From: JBCCGI01 sp039029355
GTDB taxonomy: Bacteria; Planctomycetota; UBA1135; GCA-002686595
Reading direction: 5' to 3'
DNA: 64,000 bases
Assembly: GCA_039029355.1 (NCBI GenBank)
Contig: JBCCGI010000001.1
Coordinates: 124,001-188,000 of the forward strand
The notes under the pieces are model-generated. The model did no database searches and was not told where the DNA came from. It worked only from the letters and a program-made list of their open reading frames with translations. Positions 8,732-16,580 of the stretch are shown piece by piece. The translations under genes and the position numbers were made by a program. Every line of letters starts with the position of its first letter. The stretch's first letter is position 1.

Positions 8732-9043
8732 ATGCCCGTGAGGGGAGCGAGGTCCAAGGCCGGAGAGCTGTGCGTCGACCGGCTCAAGGTGCTGGCAGAC
8801 CCGACGCGCCTCGAGGTCATGCAGCAGCTGCTCGACGGCCCCAAGCACGTAGGCGAGATGAACGCGGCCCTTGACGTCGAGCAGAGCCTGCTCTCGCACC
8901 ACCTGAAGGTGCTGCGCGAGGCCAAGCTCGTCGAGGCCGAACGCGACGGCAAGGCGGTGCTCTACCGGCTCGCGCCCGACGTGCGCATCGGCCGCGGACG
9001 ACGCGGGATCAACCTCGGCTGCTGCTCGCTCTCGTTCCGGTAA
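8732..9043 (+). CDS. ArsR-family regulator of the adjacent phosphate operon
   Basis: 103 aa winged-helix protein. The DNA-binding core LADPTRLEVMQQLLDG ... SLLSHHLKVLREAKLV is typical of ArsR/SmtB regulators. The classical ELCVC metal site of ArsR is absent (CVD lies near the N-terminus), but the C-terminus carries a vicinal cysteine pair (LGCCSLSF) that could sense a thiophilic ligand. The ATG at 8732 is chosen; a TTG at 8702 would add ten residues. The gene ends 17 bases before pstS, so it is probably the first gene of the pst operon and its local regulator, in place of a PhoB box, which was not seen. Confidence 0.8.
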   Translation: MPVRGARSKAGELCVDRLKVLADPTRLEVMQQLLDGPKHVGEMNAALDVEQSLLSHHLKVLREAKLVEAERDGKAVLYRLAPDVRIGRGRRGINLGCCSLSFR

Positions 9044-9060
9044 GGACTAGAGAATCGAAT

Positions 9061-9888
9061 ATGGCACGAACCCGGATCGTGGCGCTGCTTCTCCTAGCCG
9101 TCTTCGCGGGCGGCTGCGGCGTCGGCGACGCCGCAGCGGCGTCGGGCGCACGGCTGGTCCTCACCGGATCGAGCACGGTGGCTCCGCTGGCGGCGGAGAT
9201 CGGCAAGCGCTTCGAGGAGCTGAACCCTCCCGCGCGCGTCGACGTACAGACCGGTGGATCAAGCCGCGGCATCGCCGACGCCAAGAGCGGCGCCGCCGAC
9301 ATCGGGATGGCGAGCCGCGCGCTGAAGGACGGTGAGGAGGGCCTGACCGTATTCCCGCTCGCACGCGACGGGGTGGCGCTGATCGTCCACGCCGACAACC
9401 CGGTGCGCGAGCTTTCGCGAGACGAGGTCACCGGCGTGTTCACGGGCCGCATTCAGCGCTGGAGCGAGCTCGGCGGCCCCGACTCCGAGATCACCGTCGT
9501 CAACAAGGCCGAGGGCCGCGCGACGCTCGAAGTGTTCCTCGCCCACTTCGGCCTCGACAACCGCGAGGTCCAGGCCGACGTCGTGATCGGCGACAACGAG
9601 CAGGGCGTCAAGACCGTGGCCGGCAACCGCAGCGCGATCGGGTACGTGTCGGTCGGCACGGCCGAGCTCGACATCGCGCTCGGCGTTCCGATCCGCCTGC
9701 TGCCCGCGGGTGGCGTCGAGGCCAGCACCGAGAACGTCGCAAACGGCACCTTCCCGATCGCTCGGCAGCTCAGCCTGCTGACGCCGGGCGAGCCGAGCGG
9801 GCTCGCGCGCGAGTTCCTGACCTTCGCCCAGTCCGAGGAGGTGCATGACCTCATCGCCCAGCAGGGCTTTGCGCCGATCGCGCGCTGA
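9061..9888 (+). CDS. pstS: Phosphate ABC transporter, substrate-binding lipoprotein PstS
   Basis: 275 aa. The lipoprotein signal peptide ends in the lipobox FAGGC, so the protein should be anchored to the outer face of a membrane. The mature part has the PBP-like phosphate-binding signatures LTGSSTVAPL (P-loop-like contact) and GGSSRGIADAKSGAADIGMASR. It captures periplasmic phosphate for PstCA. A GGTAAGGA element precedes the start. The last 44 bases overlap pstC. The protein is slightly shorter than the E. coli type but normal for the PstS/SphX-like class. Confidence 0.93.
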   Translation: MARTRIVALLLLAVFAGGCGVGDAAAASGARLVLTGSSTVAPLAAEIGKRFEELNPPARVDVQTGGSSRGIADAKSGAADIGMASRALKDGEEGLTVFPLARDGVALIVHADNPVRELSRDEVTGVFTGRIQRWSELGGPDSEITVVNKAEGRATLEVFLAHFGLDNREVQADVVIGDNEQGVKTVAGNRSAIGYVSVGTAELDIALGVPIRLLPAGGVEASTENVANGTFPIARQLSLLTPGEPSGLAREFLTFAQSEEVHDLIAQQGFAPIAR

Positions 9889-10723
9889 CGGCGCGCTCGT
9901 GGCCGCGCTGGCGGCCGGCGCAGCGACGGCCGGCTCGATCGTCGTGCTGATCTTCGCGTTCGTGGCGCGCGAGGCGTGGCCCGCGCTGCGCGAGCGCGGG
10001 CCGCTGCGCTTCGTGACCGACGAGGCCTGGCACCCGAGCGACGGCGAGCTGCTGCTGCTGCCGATGGTGGCGGGCACGCTGCTGACCACGCTCGGCGCTC
10101 TCTTGCTCGCCGGACCGCTCGGGATCGCGTCGGGCATCTTCGCGCGCTTCTACGCGCCGGCGCGGGCGGCGCGGCTCTACCGCAGGCTCGTCGCGCTCCT
10201 GGCGGGCATCCCGTCGGTGCTGTTCGGGCTGTGGGGACTGGTCGTGCTCGTGCCGCTGGTCGCGCGTCTCGGCGGTTCGGGGCAGGGGCTCTTGAGCGCG
10301 ACGCTCGTGCTCGCGCTCATGATCCTGCCGACCGTTGCGATCACCGCCGACGCGGCCCTCGGCGCCGTGCCGCAGCCGGTGCTGCAGGGCGCGGCCGCGC
10401 TTGGGCTCGGTCGCTGGACGATCGCGCGCCGCGTCGCGGTGCCGGCGGCGCGCTCGGGGATCGCGACGGGGCTGCTGCTGGCCGCGGGGCGCGGCCTGGG
10501 CGAGACGATGGCGGTGCTGATGGTGGCCGGCAACGTCGTGCAGGTGCCCGACGGCCCGCTGGCGCCGCTCCGCACGGTGACGGCGAACATCGCGCTCGAG
10601 ATGGGCTACGCGACCGAGGGACACCGCTCGGCGCTGTTCGCAAGCGGGCTCGCGCTCATGGTCACGGTGGGCGCGCTGGTTGTGCTCGTGGAATGGCAGC
10701 GGCGGAGGACGGTCCGTGCGTGA
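9845..10723 (+). CDS. pstC: Phosphate ABC transporter permease PstC
   Basis: 292 aa inner-membrane permease with about six helices and the ABC EAA-loop region (LQGAAALGLGRWTIARRVAVPAA, contacting PstB). The PstC signatures GIASGIFARFYAP and AGIPSVLFGLWGL are visible. The start ATG at 9845 lies inside the end of pstS (44-base overlap), so translation is probably coupled. It forms the transmembrane pore with PstA. Confidence 0.93.
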   Translation: MTSSPSRALRRSRADGALVAALAAGAATAGSIVVLIFAFVAREAWPALRERGPLRFVTDEAWHPSDGELLLLPMVAGTLLTTLGALLLAGPLGIASGIFARFYAPARAARLYRRLVALLAGIPSVLFGLWGLVVLVPLVARLGGSGQGLLSATLVLALMILPTVAITADAALGAVPQPVLQGAAALGLGRWTIARRVAVPAARSGIATGLLLAAGRGLGETMAVLMVAGNVVQVPDGPLAPLRTVTANIALEMGYATEGHRSALFASGLALMVTVGALVVLVEWQRRRTVRA

Positions 10724-11564
10724 GCTGCGGCTGCCGGCCGGCGAGCGCGTCGCCACCACGCTGATGTGGGCGGCGGCGGCCTTCGTTGCGGGGAGCCTGC
10801 TGTGGATCCTCGGCGACATGATCGTGCGCGGCTTGGGAGGCCTCTCCCCAGCGTTCCTCACCTCCGCCCCCGCCGACGCGGGGCGCGCGGGCGGCATCGG
10901 TCCGATCCTGGTCTCGACGCTCGCCATCCTCGCGGTCTGCATCGGAGTCGCCGCGCCGCTTGGCCTCGCGACGGCGGTCTTCCTTTCCGAGCTAGCGGTC
11001 GGACGACGCGGCTTCGGCGATCTGGTGCGGCGGAGCCTCGACGCGCTCGCCGCGGTGCCGTCGATCGTCTTCGGGCTGTTCGGCAACGCGCTGTTCTGTC
11101 ACGTGCTTGGCCTCGGCTTTTCGATCCTGTCCGGTGGGCTCACGCTGGCGTGCATGGCGCTGCCGCTGCTGATCCGGACCACCGAAGAGGCGCTGCGCGC
11201 CGTCCCCCAGGAGCAACGCCTCGGCGCGGCGGCTTTGGGCCTCAGCCGCCTGACCACGCTCAGGCGGCTGCTCCTGCCGGCGGCGGCGCCGGGCATCGGA
11301 GCGGGACTGGTGCTCGGCGTCGGCCGCGCCATCGCCGAGACCGCCGCGCTGCTCTTCACCTCGGGCTACGTCACGCGCATGCCCGGCAGCCTGCTCGACT
11401 CGGGACGCAGCCTGTCCGTGCACGTCTTCGACCTGGCGATGAACGTCCCGGGCGGCAACGAGAACGCCTACGCATCGGCCTGCGTGCTGGTGCTCGCTCT
11501 GCTCGCGATCAACGCGCTCGCCGTCGAGGGAACGCGCTGGTGGGCGCGGAGGGCCGCGCGGTGA
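10716..11564 (+). CDS. pstA: Phosphate ABC transporter permease PstA
   Basis: 282 aa inner-membrane permease. The GTG at 10716 (overlapping pstC by 8 bases, with a GGAGG element about 10 bases upstream) is preferred to earlier in-frame codons. PstA motifs are VAAPLGLATAVFLSE, AAVPSIVFGLFGNA, the EAA loop AAALGLSRLTTLRRLLLPAA, and GVGRAIAETAALLFT. It pairs with PstC to form the phosphate channel. Confidence 0.93.
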   Translation: MRELRLPAGERVATTLMWAAAAFVAGSLLWILGDMIVRGLGGLSPAFLTSAPADAGRAGGIGPILVSTLAILAVCIGVAAPLGLATAVFLSELAVGRRGFGDLVRRSLDALAAVPSIVFGLFGNALFCHVLGLGFSILSGGLTLACMALPLLIRTTEEALRAVPQEQRLGAAALGLSRLTTLRRLLLPAAAPGIGAGLVLGVGRAIAETAALLFTSGYVTRMPGSLLDSGRSLSVHVFDLAMNVPGGNENAYASACVLVLALLAINALAVEGTRWWARRAAR

Positions 11565-12316
11565 TACGCACCGAGCGCGTCTCGGTCTCGTACGCCGGCA
11601 GGCCGGTCGTGCGCGACGTCGATCTGTCGGTGCCGCGCGGTTCGATCGGCGCGATCGTCGGGCCGTCGGGTTGCGGCAAGTCGAGCCTGCTCGCGGCGCT
11701 CAACCGGATGACGGACCTGATCCCGACGGCGCGCGTCGAAGGTCGAATCTTCGTGGACGACACCGACGTACTCGCGTCGGGCACCGACCCGATCGCCCTG
11801 CGCCGGCGCGTGGGGATGATCTTCCAGAAGCCCAACCCGTTCCCGCTGTCGATCCGGCGCAACGTGCAGCTCGCGCTTGCCGAGCACGGCACGCCGCGCG
11901 ACCGCCTGGACGCGATCACCGAGCGCGTTCTGCGCGACGTCGGGCTCTTCGACGACGTGAAGGACCGGCTCGACGCGCCGGCGCAGCACCTGTCGGGTGG
12001 GCAGCAGCAGAGGCTCTGCATCGCGCGCGCGCTCGCACTCGAGCCCGAGGTGCTGCTGATGGACGAGCCGTGCAGCTCGCTCGACCCGCTGGCGGCCGGC
12101 GTGGTCGAGGACCTGATCGCCGGCCTGCGCGGCCGCTACACGATCGCGATCGTCACGCACAACCTCGCGCAGGCCCGCCGGCTGGCGGACGAGACAACCG
12201 TGTTCTGGCTGCGCGACGGCGCCGGCGCGGTGATCGAACAGGGGCCGACCGAGCGCGTCTTTTCGGAGCCCCGGGACGAGACCGCCGCGGCCTACCTGCG
12301 CGGAGCGCGCGGGTAG
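11561..12316 (+). CDS. pstB: Phosphate ABC transporter ATPase PstB
   Basis: 251 aa cytoplasmic ATPase. Walker A GPSGCGKSS, the phosphate-family motif FQKPNPFPLSI, the ABC signature LSGGQQQR, and Walker B VLLMDEP followed by a switch His (VTHNL) are all intact. The GTG start overlaps the pstA stop as GTGA. It energises PstCA. No phoU follows; the next gene is an SGNH hydrolase 9 bases downstream, so the usual negative regulator of the Pst/Pho system is missing locally. Confidence 0.95.
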   Translation: MIRTERVSVSYAGRPVVRDVDLSVPRGSIGAIVGPSGCGKSSLLAALNRMTDLIPTARVEGRIFVDDTDVLASGTDPIALRRRVGMIFQKPNPFPLSIRRNVQLALAEHGTPRDRLDAITERVLRDVGLFDDVKDRLDAPAQHLSGGQQQRLCIARALALEPEVLLMDEPCSSLDPLAAGVVEDLIAGLRGRYTIAIVTHNLAQARRLADETTVFWLRDGAGAVIEQGPTERVFSEPRDETAAAYLRGARG

Positions 12317-12325
12317 AATGCGCGC

Positions 12326-13504
12326 ATGCCGACCAAGCTCCGCGTCCTCGTCGCGCTCGTGTCCACGGTCCTGGCGCTCGCGATCGGGTGGGCTCTCCTG
12401 CCCGAGCGGGAGTCCCGGGACACCGGCATCGTCGACGACCGCGCGTCGTTCAGCGACTTCCTGACCGACCGCGCCTCAGAGAGCGACGCGCTGACGCAGG
12501 AGTTCGAGCTCGTCGTCGAGACGATGCCCGAGGAGCACGCGTACAAGCTCTTCGCCGGGCTGAAGTCCGACGACACCGAGTACGACCCCGAGGTCTACTA
12601 TCGCCACAAGCCGAACCTCAGCTACCCGCGCGAGTTCCCCGAGCACCCCGGCGGAAAGTGGACGCTGCGCACGAACGCGAGCGGTTTCCGCGACGATGAC
12701 GAAACGCTGACGGACAAGCCCGACCTGCGCGTGCTCGTCATCGGCGACTCGCACACGGACGGAGCATGCGACAACCGCTTCACCGCGGCGAACGTGCTCG
12801 AGGAGCTGCTGCGCGAGCGCTCGCCCGACCGAACGGTCGAGGTCGTCAACGCCGGCGTGGGCTCGTACTCCTTCTACAACTACCTCGGCGGAATCGAGAA
12901 GTTCAAGCGCGAGCTCGACGTCGACGTTTACGTCTGCATGGTCTTCGGCGGCAACGACTTCCTCGGCACGCTGCGGCCTACGCACTACTTCCAGCGCACG
13001 CTGCTGCCGGTTTCGGGCAAGCCGTACTACAAGCGCATCGACCGCTTCCGCAAGGTCGCGCGGCACCCGGACCGCAACCTGGGGCAGGCGGTGTTCCAGC
13101 TCAGCTTCCTGACGGAGTTCCCCGAGCAGGCGGAGATCGCGATGCACGCGACCGAGCTCCTGACGAGCGCCATGGCCGAGCGCGCCCGCGAGCTCGAGCT
13201 GCCGCTGGTGTTCGCCTACATCCCGCCGGCCTGGGACATCCAGCTGGAGCGCTACGAGCCGCGCGCCGCCGACTTCGCCAAGGCGCTGATGCTCGACGAG
13301 TCGGGCGTCGTAGGCGCCGACGGCTGGGCCGACCGCTGGATCGCGCACGTGCGGAGCCTGGGCCTGCCGATCTTCGACCCGCGCGACGAGTGGCGCGAGG
13401 CCGACGTCGACCTGTACTGGCTGGGCGACCACCACATCAACATCGAGGGCCAGCGACGGATGGCCGAAGGCCTGCTGCCGTTGGTCGAGGCGGCCGCGCT
13501 CTAG
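12326..13504 (+). CDS. SGNH/GDSL-type hydrolase with N-terminal anchor
   Basis: 392 aa. An N-terminal hydrophobic segment (about 7-24) suggests a membrane anchor or signal peptide. SGNH blocks are visible: block I GDSHTDG (Ser142 nucleophile), block III FGGND, and block V DHHIN with the catalytic Asp/His pair. Residues about 85-125 (YRHKPN, NASGFRD) match the N-terminal module typical of SGNH proteins that modify envelope polysaccharides or glycans. The substrate is probably an acyl ester outside the membrane. It starts 9 bases after pstB and may be read through from the pst operon. Confidence 0.8.
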   Translation: MPTKLRVLVALVSTVLALAIGWALLPERESRDTGIVDDRASFSDFLTDRASESDALTQEFELVVETMPEEHAYKLFAGLKSDDTEYDPEVYYRHKPNLSYPREFPEHPGGKWTLRTNASGFRDDDETLTDKPDLRVLVIGDSHTDGACDNRFTAANVLEELLRERSPDRTVEVVNAGVGSYSFYNYLGGIEKFKRELDVDVYVCMVFGGNDFLGTLRPTHYFQRTLLPVSGKPYYKRIDRFRKVARHPDRNLGQAVFQLSFLTEFPEQAEIAMHATELLTSAMAERARELELPLVFAYIPPAWDIQLERYEPRAADFAKALMLDESGVVGADGWADRWIAHVRSLGLPIFDPRDEWREADVDLYWLGDHHINIEGQRRMAEGLLPLVEAAAL

Positions 13505-13520
13505 TTTCTAGTGCCCTGAG

Positions 13521-14231
13521 TCAGAAGTTCGGCGCCGAGAAGCACGCGATCTCGTCGACAGCGCGGAAGCCGAGCGCCTCGGCCAGCCGGAGCGACGCCT
13601 CGTTCGACGCCATCGCACCCCACACGGGACGCCGCCCGGCGTCCGCTTCGGCACGGATCAACGCGCTCGCGGCGCGCCGCGCGAGCCCGCGGCGGCGGAA
13701 CCACGGCGCCGTGTCGATCGACATGTCGAAGCGCGTCTCGGTACGCCAGCAGGCGTACGCAAAGCTGGCCGCGACGTCGGCCTCGAAGGCGGCGTGCACC
13801 GCGTGACGGGAGAGAGCGCCCTCCATTTCCTCGCGCAGCGCCGCGGGCAGATGCGCGAGCGAGTCCTCCGGCGTCAGCGCCCGCACCGTGCCGTCGTCCG
13901 GCGCCAGCCGCGCCGGGTCCGCCAGCTCGTGCAACACCGCGCGCTCGCGCGACCAGCCGGGCAGCTGTGCGGCGTTCGCCTCCTCGTCCTCGGGAGCCGT
14001 CAGCACCTCGCTCCCCGGGCGGCCGGACAACGCTTCGTCGAGCACAGCGGGGCTCGGGCGACCGACGAGCACGACGAGCCGTCCGCCGGGCTGCTCGTTG
14101 CGAAGCACCCAGCCGCCCGCGCCGCCGAACACCCCGCAGTCGCCGGACAGCACCAGCGCGCGCGCCTCGATCCAACGGGGCTCGTCGGGGACCGCGTCCA
14201 GCAGCTCGTCGCAGACTTCCCTTTTCGGCAT
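13521..14231 (-). CDS. GNAT-family acetyltransferase
   Basis: 236 aa. The C-terminal half has GNAT features: the acetyl-CoA loop FRRRGLARRAASALI and the terminal strand NEASLRLAEALGFRAVDE. The N-terminal half (about 1-110) is poorly conserved and may be a degenerate second GNAT-like or FR47-like domain. The ATG at 14231 has a GGAG element about 10 bases upstream on the minus strand. It converges with the SGNH gene and diverges from archease. The acceptor substrate is unknown. Confidence 0.75.
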   Translation of the reverse strand: MPKREVCDELLDAVPDEPRWIEARALVLSGDCGVFGGAGGWVLRNEQPGGRLVVLVGRPSPAVLDEALSGRPGSEVLTAPEDEEANAAQLPGWSRERAVLHELADPARLAPDDGTVRALTPEDSLAHLPAALREEMEGALSRHAVHAAFEADVAASFAYACWRTETRFDMSIDTAPWFRRRGLARRAASALIRAEADAGRRPVWGAMASNEASLRLAEALGFRAVDEIACFSAPNF

Positions 14232-14283
14232 GGTGCTTCGCTCCGAGCCGAGTGTAACCGCGGCGAGACCGTAGACTGCTCGC

Positions 14284-14715
14284 ATGCCGTGGCGTCTGGA
14301 AGACCACACCGCCGACGCGCTGCTGGCGGTCGAGGGAGCGGATTGGCCCGCGCTGCTCGAGGAAGCCGCGGCGGCCCTGGCCGGCTTCGTGACCGGCGGC
14401 GACATCCCCGGCACGACGTTGCGCAAGATGCGCCGCGTCGCGGTCGGCGCCGACGAGCCGAGCGAGGCCTGGGTGCAGTGGTGGCGCGAGCTGTTCCGCC
14501 TTTGGAGCGTCGAAGGCCTGCTCGCGGTCTCAGCCGGCGTGCGCGAGGACTCGACCCCGCAGGAGACGCGCGCGGTGCTGCGCTGCGTGCCCGCCGAGCA
14601 GCTCTCCGCGGCGTCGCTAACCGACGTCAAGGCGGTCACGCGCCACCGGGCCGAGGTCGAGGCGCCCGCGGCGGGCGACGCTTCGTGGCGCGGGAGGATC
14701 GTGCTCGATGTCTGA
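14284..14715 (+). CDS. Archease (RtcB activator)
   Basis: 143 aa, the usual archease length. The diagnostic N-terminus EDHTADALLAVEG, the central DVKAVTRHRAEVE (KAVTYH-like) and the acidic C-terminus VLDV are all present. Archease accelerates guanylylation of the RNA ligase RtcB and allows its multiple turnover. The gene overlaps rtcB by 8 bases, as expected for an obligate partner. Confidence 0.93.
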   Translation: MPWRLEDHTADALLAVEGADWPALLEEAAAALAGFVTGGDIPGTTLRKMRRVAVGADEPSEAWVQWWRELFRLWSVEGLLAVSAGVREDSTPQETRAVLRCVPAEQLSAASLTDVKAVTRHRAEVEAPAAGDASWRGRIVLDV

Positions 14716-16147
14716 CGTCCCTCTGGAGCGCGTCGACGACACGACCTGGGACATCCCCATCCACGGCGCGATGCGCGTCCCCGGGCGCATCTACGCCTCG
14801 GCGCGCATGATCGAGTCGATGCGCTCGGATCCGTGCCTCGAGCAGGTGCGCAACGTCGCCACGCTCCCCGGGATCGTCGGCCACTCGATCGGCATGCCGG
14901 ACATCCACTGGGGCTACGGCTTCCCGATCGGCGGCGTCGCGGCCTTCGACCCCGCAGCGGGCGGCGTGATCAGCCCCGGCGGCGTCGGCTTCGACATCAA
15001 CTGCGGCGTGCGCCTCCTGGCCGTCCGCGGCGTCAAACCGAAGCGCGCGAAGAAGCACCGCGGCGAGCTGGCCGCCGACCTCATCAAGGCCGTCCCCGCG
15101 GGCGCCGGCCGCGGCGGGCCGCTCAAGCTGAAGGCGCACGAGCTGGACCAGGTGTCACGCGGCGGCGCGCGCTGGGCGGTCGAGCGCAAGCTGGGCCGCG
15201 AGGAGGACCTCGAGGTGCTGGAGGAGCGCGGCTGCGCAGCGTGGGCCGAACCGAAGCACGTCGGCGCCGACGCCCGCGTACGCGGCGCGCCGCAGCTCGG
15301 GACGCTGGGCTCGGGCAACCACTTCCTCGAGCTGCAGACGGTCGACGAGGTGTACGACGCGGAGGCCGCCGCCCGGCTCGGAGTCGAGGAGGGCGCGATG
15401 ACCGTGCTGATCCACACCGGCTCGCGCGGCTTCGGGCATCAGGTGTGCGACGACTCGCTCGAGCGCATGCTGCAGGCCTCCGAGCGCTACGGGATCGAGC
15501 TGCCGGACCCGCAGCTGTGCGCGGCGCCGTTCGACTCGGACGAGGGCCAGGCCTACTTCGGCGCCATGGGCGCGGCGATGAACTACGCCTTCGCCAACCG
15601 CCAGGTCATCACCCACCGCGTACGCGAGGTGCTGCGCACGCGCTTCGGCCCGCACGCCGAGGCCGAGGTCGTCTACGACGTCTGCCACAACATCGCCAAG
15701 AAGGAGAGGCACGTGGTCGACGGCGAGGAGCGCGAGCTGATCGTGCACCGCAAGGGCGCCACGCGCGCCTTCGGTCCGGGGCACCCGCTCATTCCAGACG
15801 CCTACCGCGACCTGGGCCAGCCGGTGTTCGTGCCGGGCGACATGGGGCGCTACTCCTTCGTGCTCCTCGGCACCGAGGGCTCGGCCACGCGCGCCTTCGG
15901 CTCGTGCTGCCACGGCGCGGGACGCCTGCTGTCGCGCAACCAGGCGCGCAAGCGCGCCCGCGGACGCAACATCCCGCGCGAGCTCGCGGCGCTCGGTATC
16001 TCGCTCCAGGCCGCGGGGAAGCGCACGGTCGAAGAGGAGCTCTCGGACGCCTACAAGGACGTCGCCGACGTGGTCGAGGTGGTGCACCGCGCCGGGCTGG
16101 GGCGCCTGGTGGCACGCGTGCGGCCGTTCGCGGTCGTGAAGGGCTAG
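14708..16147 (+). CDS. rtcB: RNA-splicing ligase RtcB
   Basis: 479 aa GTP-dependent 3'-phosphate/5'-OH RNA ligase. The Mn-binding DINCG motif (Cys99) and the guanylylated His402 in CCHGAGRLLSR are intact, as are HSIGMPDIHWGYGFPIGG and LIHTGSRGFGHQ. It repairs or heals cleaved RNA, for example tRNA cut by ribotoxins. It is coupled to archease. No RtcR or RtcA is nearby, so control may differ from E. coli. Confidence 0.96.
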   Translation: MSDVPLERVDDTTWDIPIHGAMRVPGRIYASARMIESMRSDPCLEQVRNVATLPGIVGHSIGMPDIHWGYGFPIGGVAAFDPAAGGVISPGGVGFDINCGVRLLAVRGVKPKRAKKHRGELAADLIKAVPAGAGRGGPLKLKAHELDQVSRGGARWAVERKLGREEDLEVLEERGCAAWAEPKHVGADARVRGAPQLGTLGSGNHFLELQTVDEVYDAEAAARLGVEEGAMTVLIHTGSRGFGHQVCDDSLERMLQASERYGIELPDPQLCAAPFDSDEGQAYFGAMGAAMNYAFANRQVITHRVREVLRTRFGPHAEAEVVYDVCHNIAKKERHVVDGEERELIVHRKGATRAFGPGHPLIPDAYRDLGQPVFVPGDMGRYSFVLLGTEGSATRAFGSCCHGAGRLLSRNQARKRARGRNIPRELAALGISLQAAGKRTVEEELSDAYKDVADVVEVVHRAGLGRLVARVRPFAVVKG

Positions 16148-16205
16148 CCCGGCCACACGGTTTTTGGTCCCGCCGGCGAGTGCCGCGCGTACGGTAGCCC
16201 GATCG

Positions 16206-16580
16206 ATGGACTTCACCCGCAGCATCAACGCCACCCGCCCGGGGTTCCTACGCTTCCCGATGAGCTGGATCCTCGGCGCCCACTGGCTCGGGCTCATCGT
16301 GCTGCCCTATTTCCTCGTCGCGGCCTGGGCGGATGCGGCCGCGGATCCCGACGCCTGGCGGACCCACCGGTGCTGGGGACAGCCGCACGTGGTGTGGCTC
16401 GGGCTCTGCAACGCGGGGCTCCTGATCTTCGCGGTGGCAGAGCTGCGGAGCGCCGCGATGCGTGCGGTGAGCCGCTGGAAGTGGGCCGGGTATGCGGCGC
16501 TCGGGCTCGGGCTGGTGACCGCGCAGCTGGCGTTGTGGCGCTGGGTCGAGGTCGTCGGCTTCCTGACGCCGACCGCCTAG
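16206..16580 (+). CDS. Small membrane protein of unknown function
   Basis: 124 aa with three hydrophobic segments (about 14-36, 58-76 and 88-110) and Trp-rich ends. The ATG at 16206 is chosen because the preceding in-frame residues are not hydrophobic or conserved-looking. It has no recognised domain. It converges with the sulfatase-fold gene, and the two share a CTAG in which each strand reads TAG as its stop. Confidence 0.55.
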   Translation: MDFTRSINATRPGFLRFPMSWILGAHWLGLIVLPYFLVAAWADAAADPDAWRTHRCWGQPHVVWLGLCNAGLLIFAVAELRSAAMRAVSRWKWAGYAALGLGLVTAQLALWRWVEVVGFLTPTA

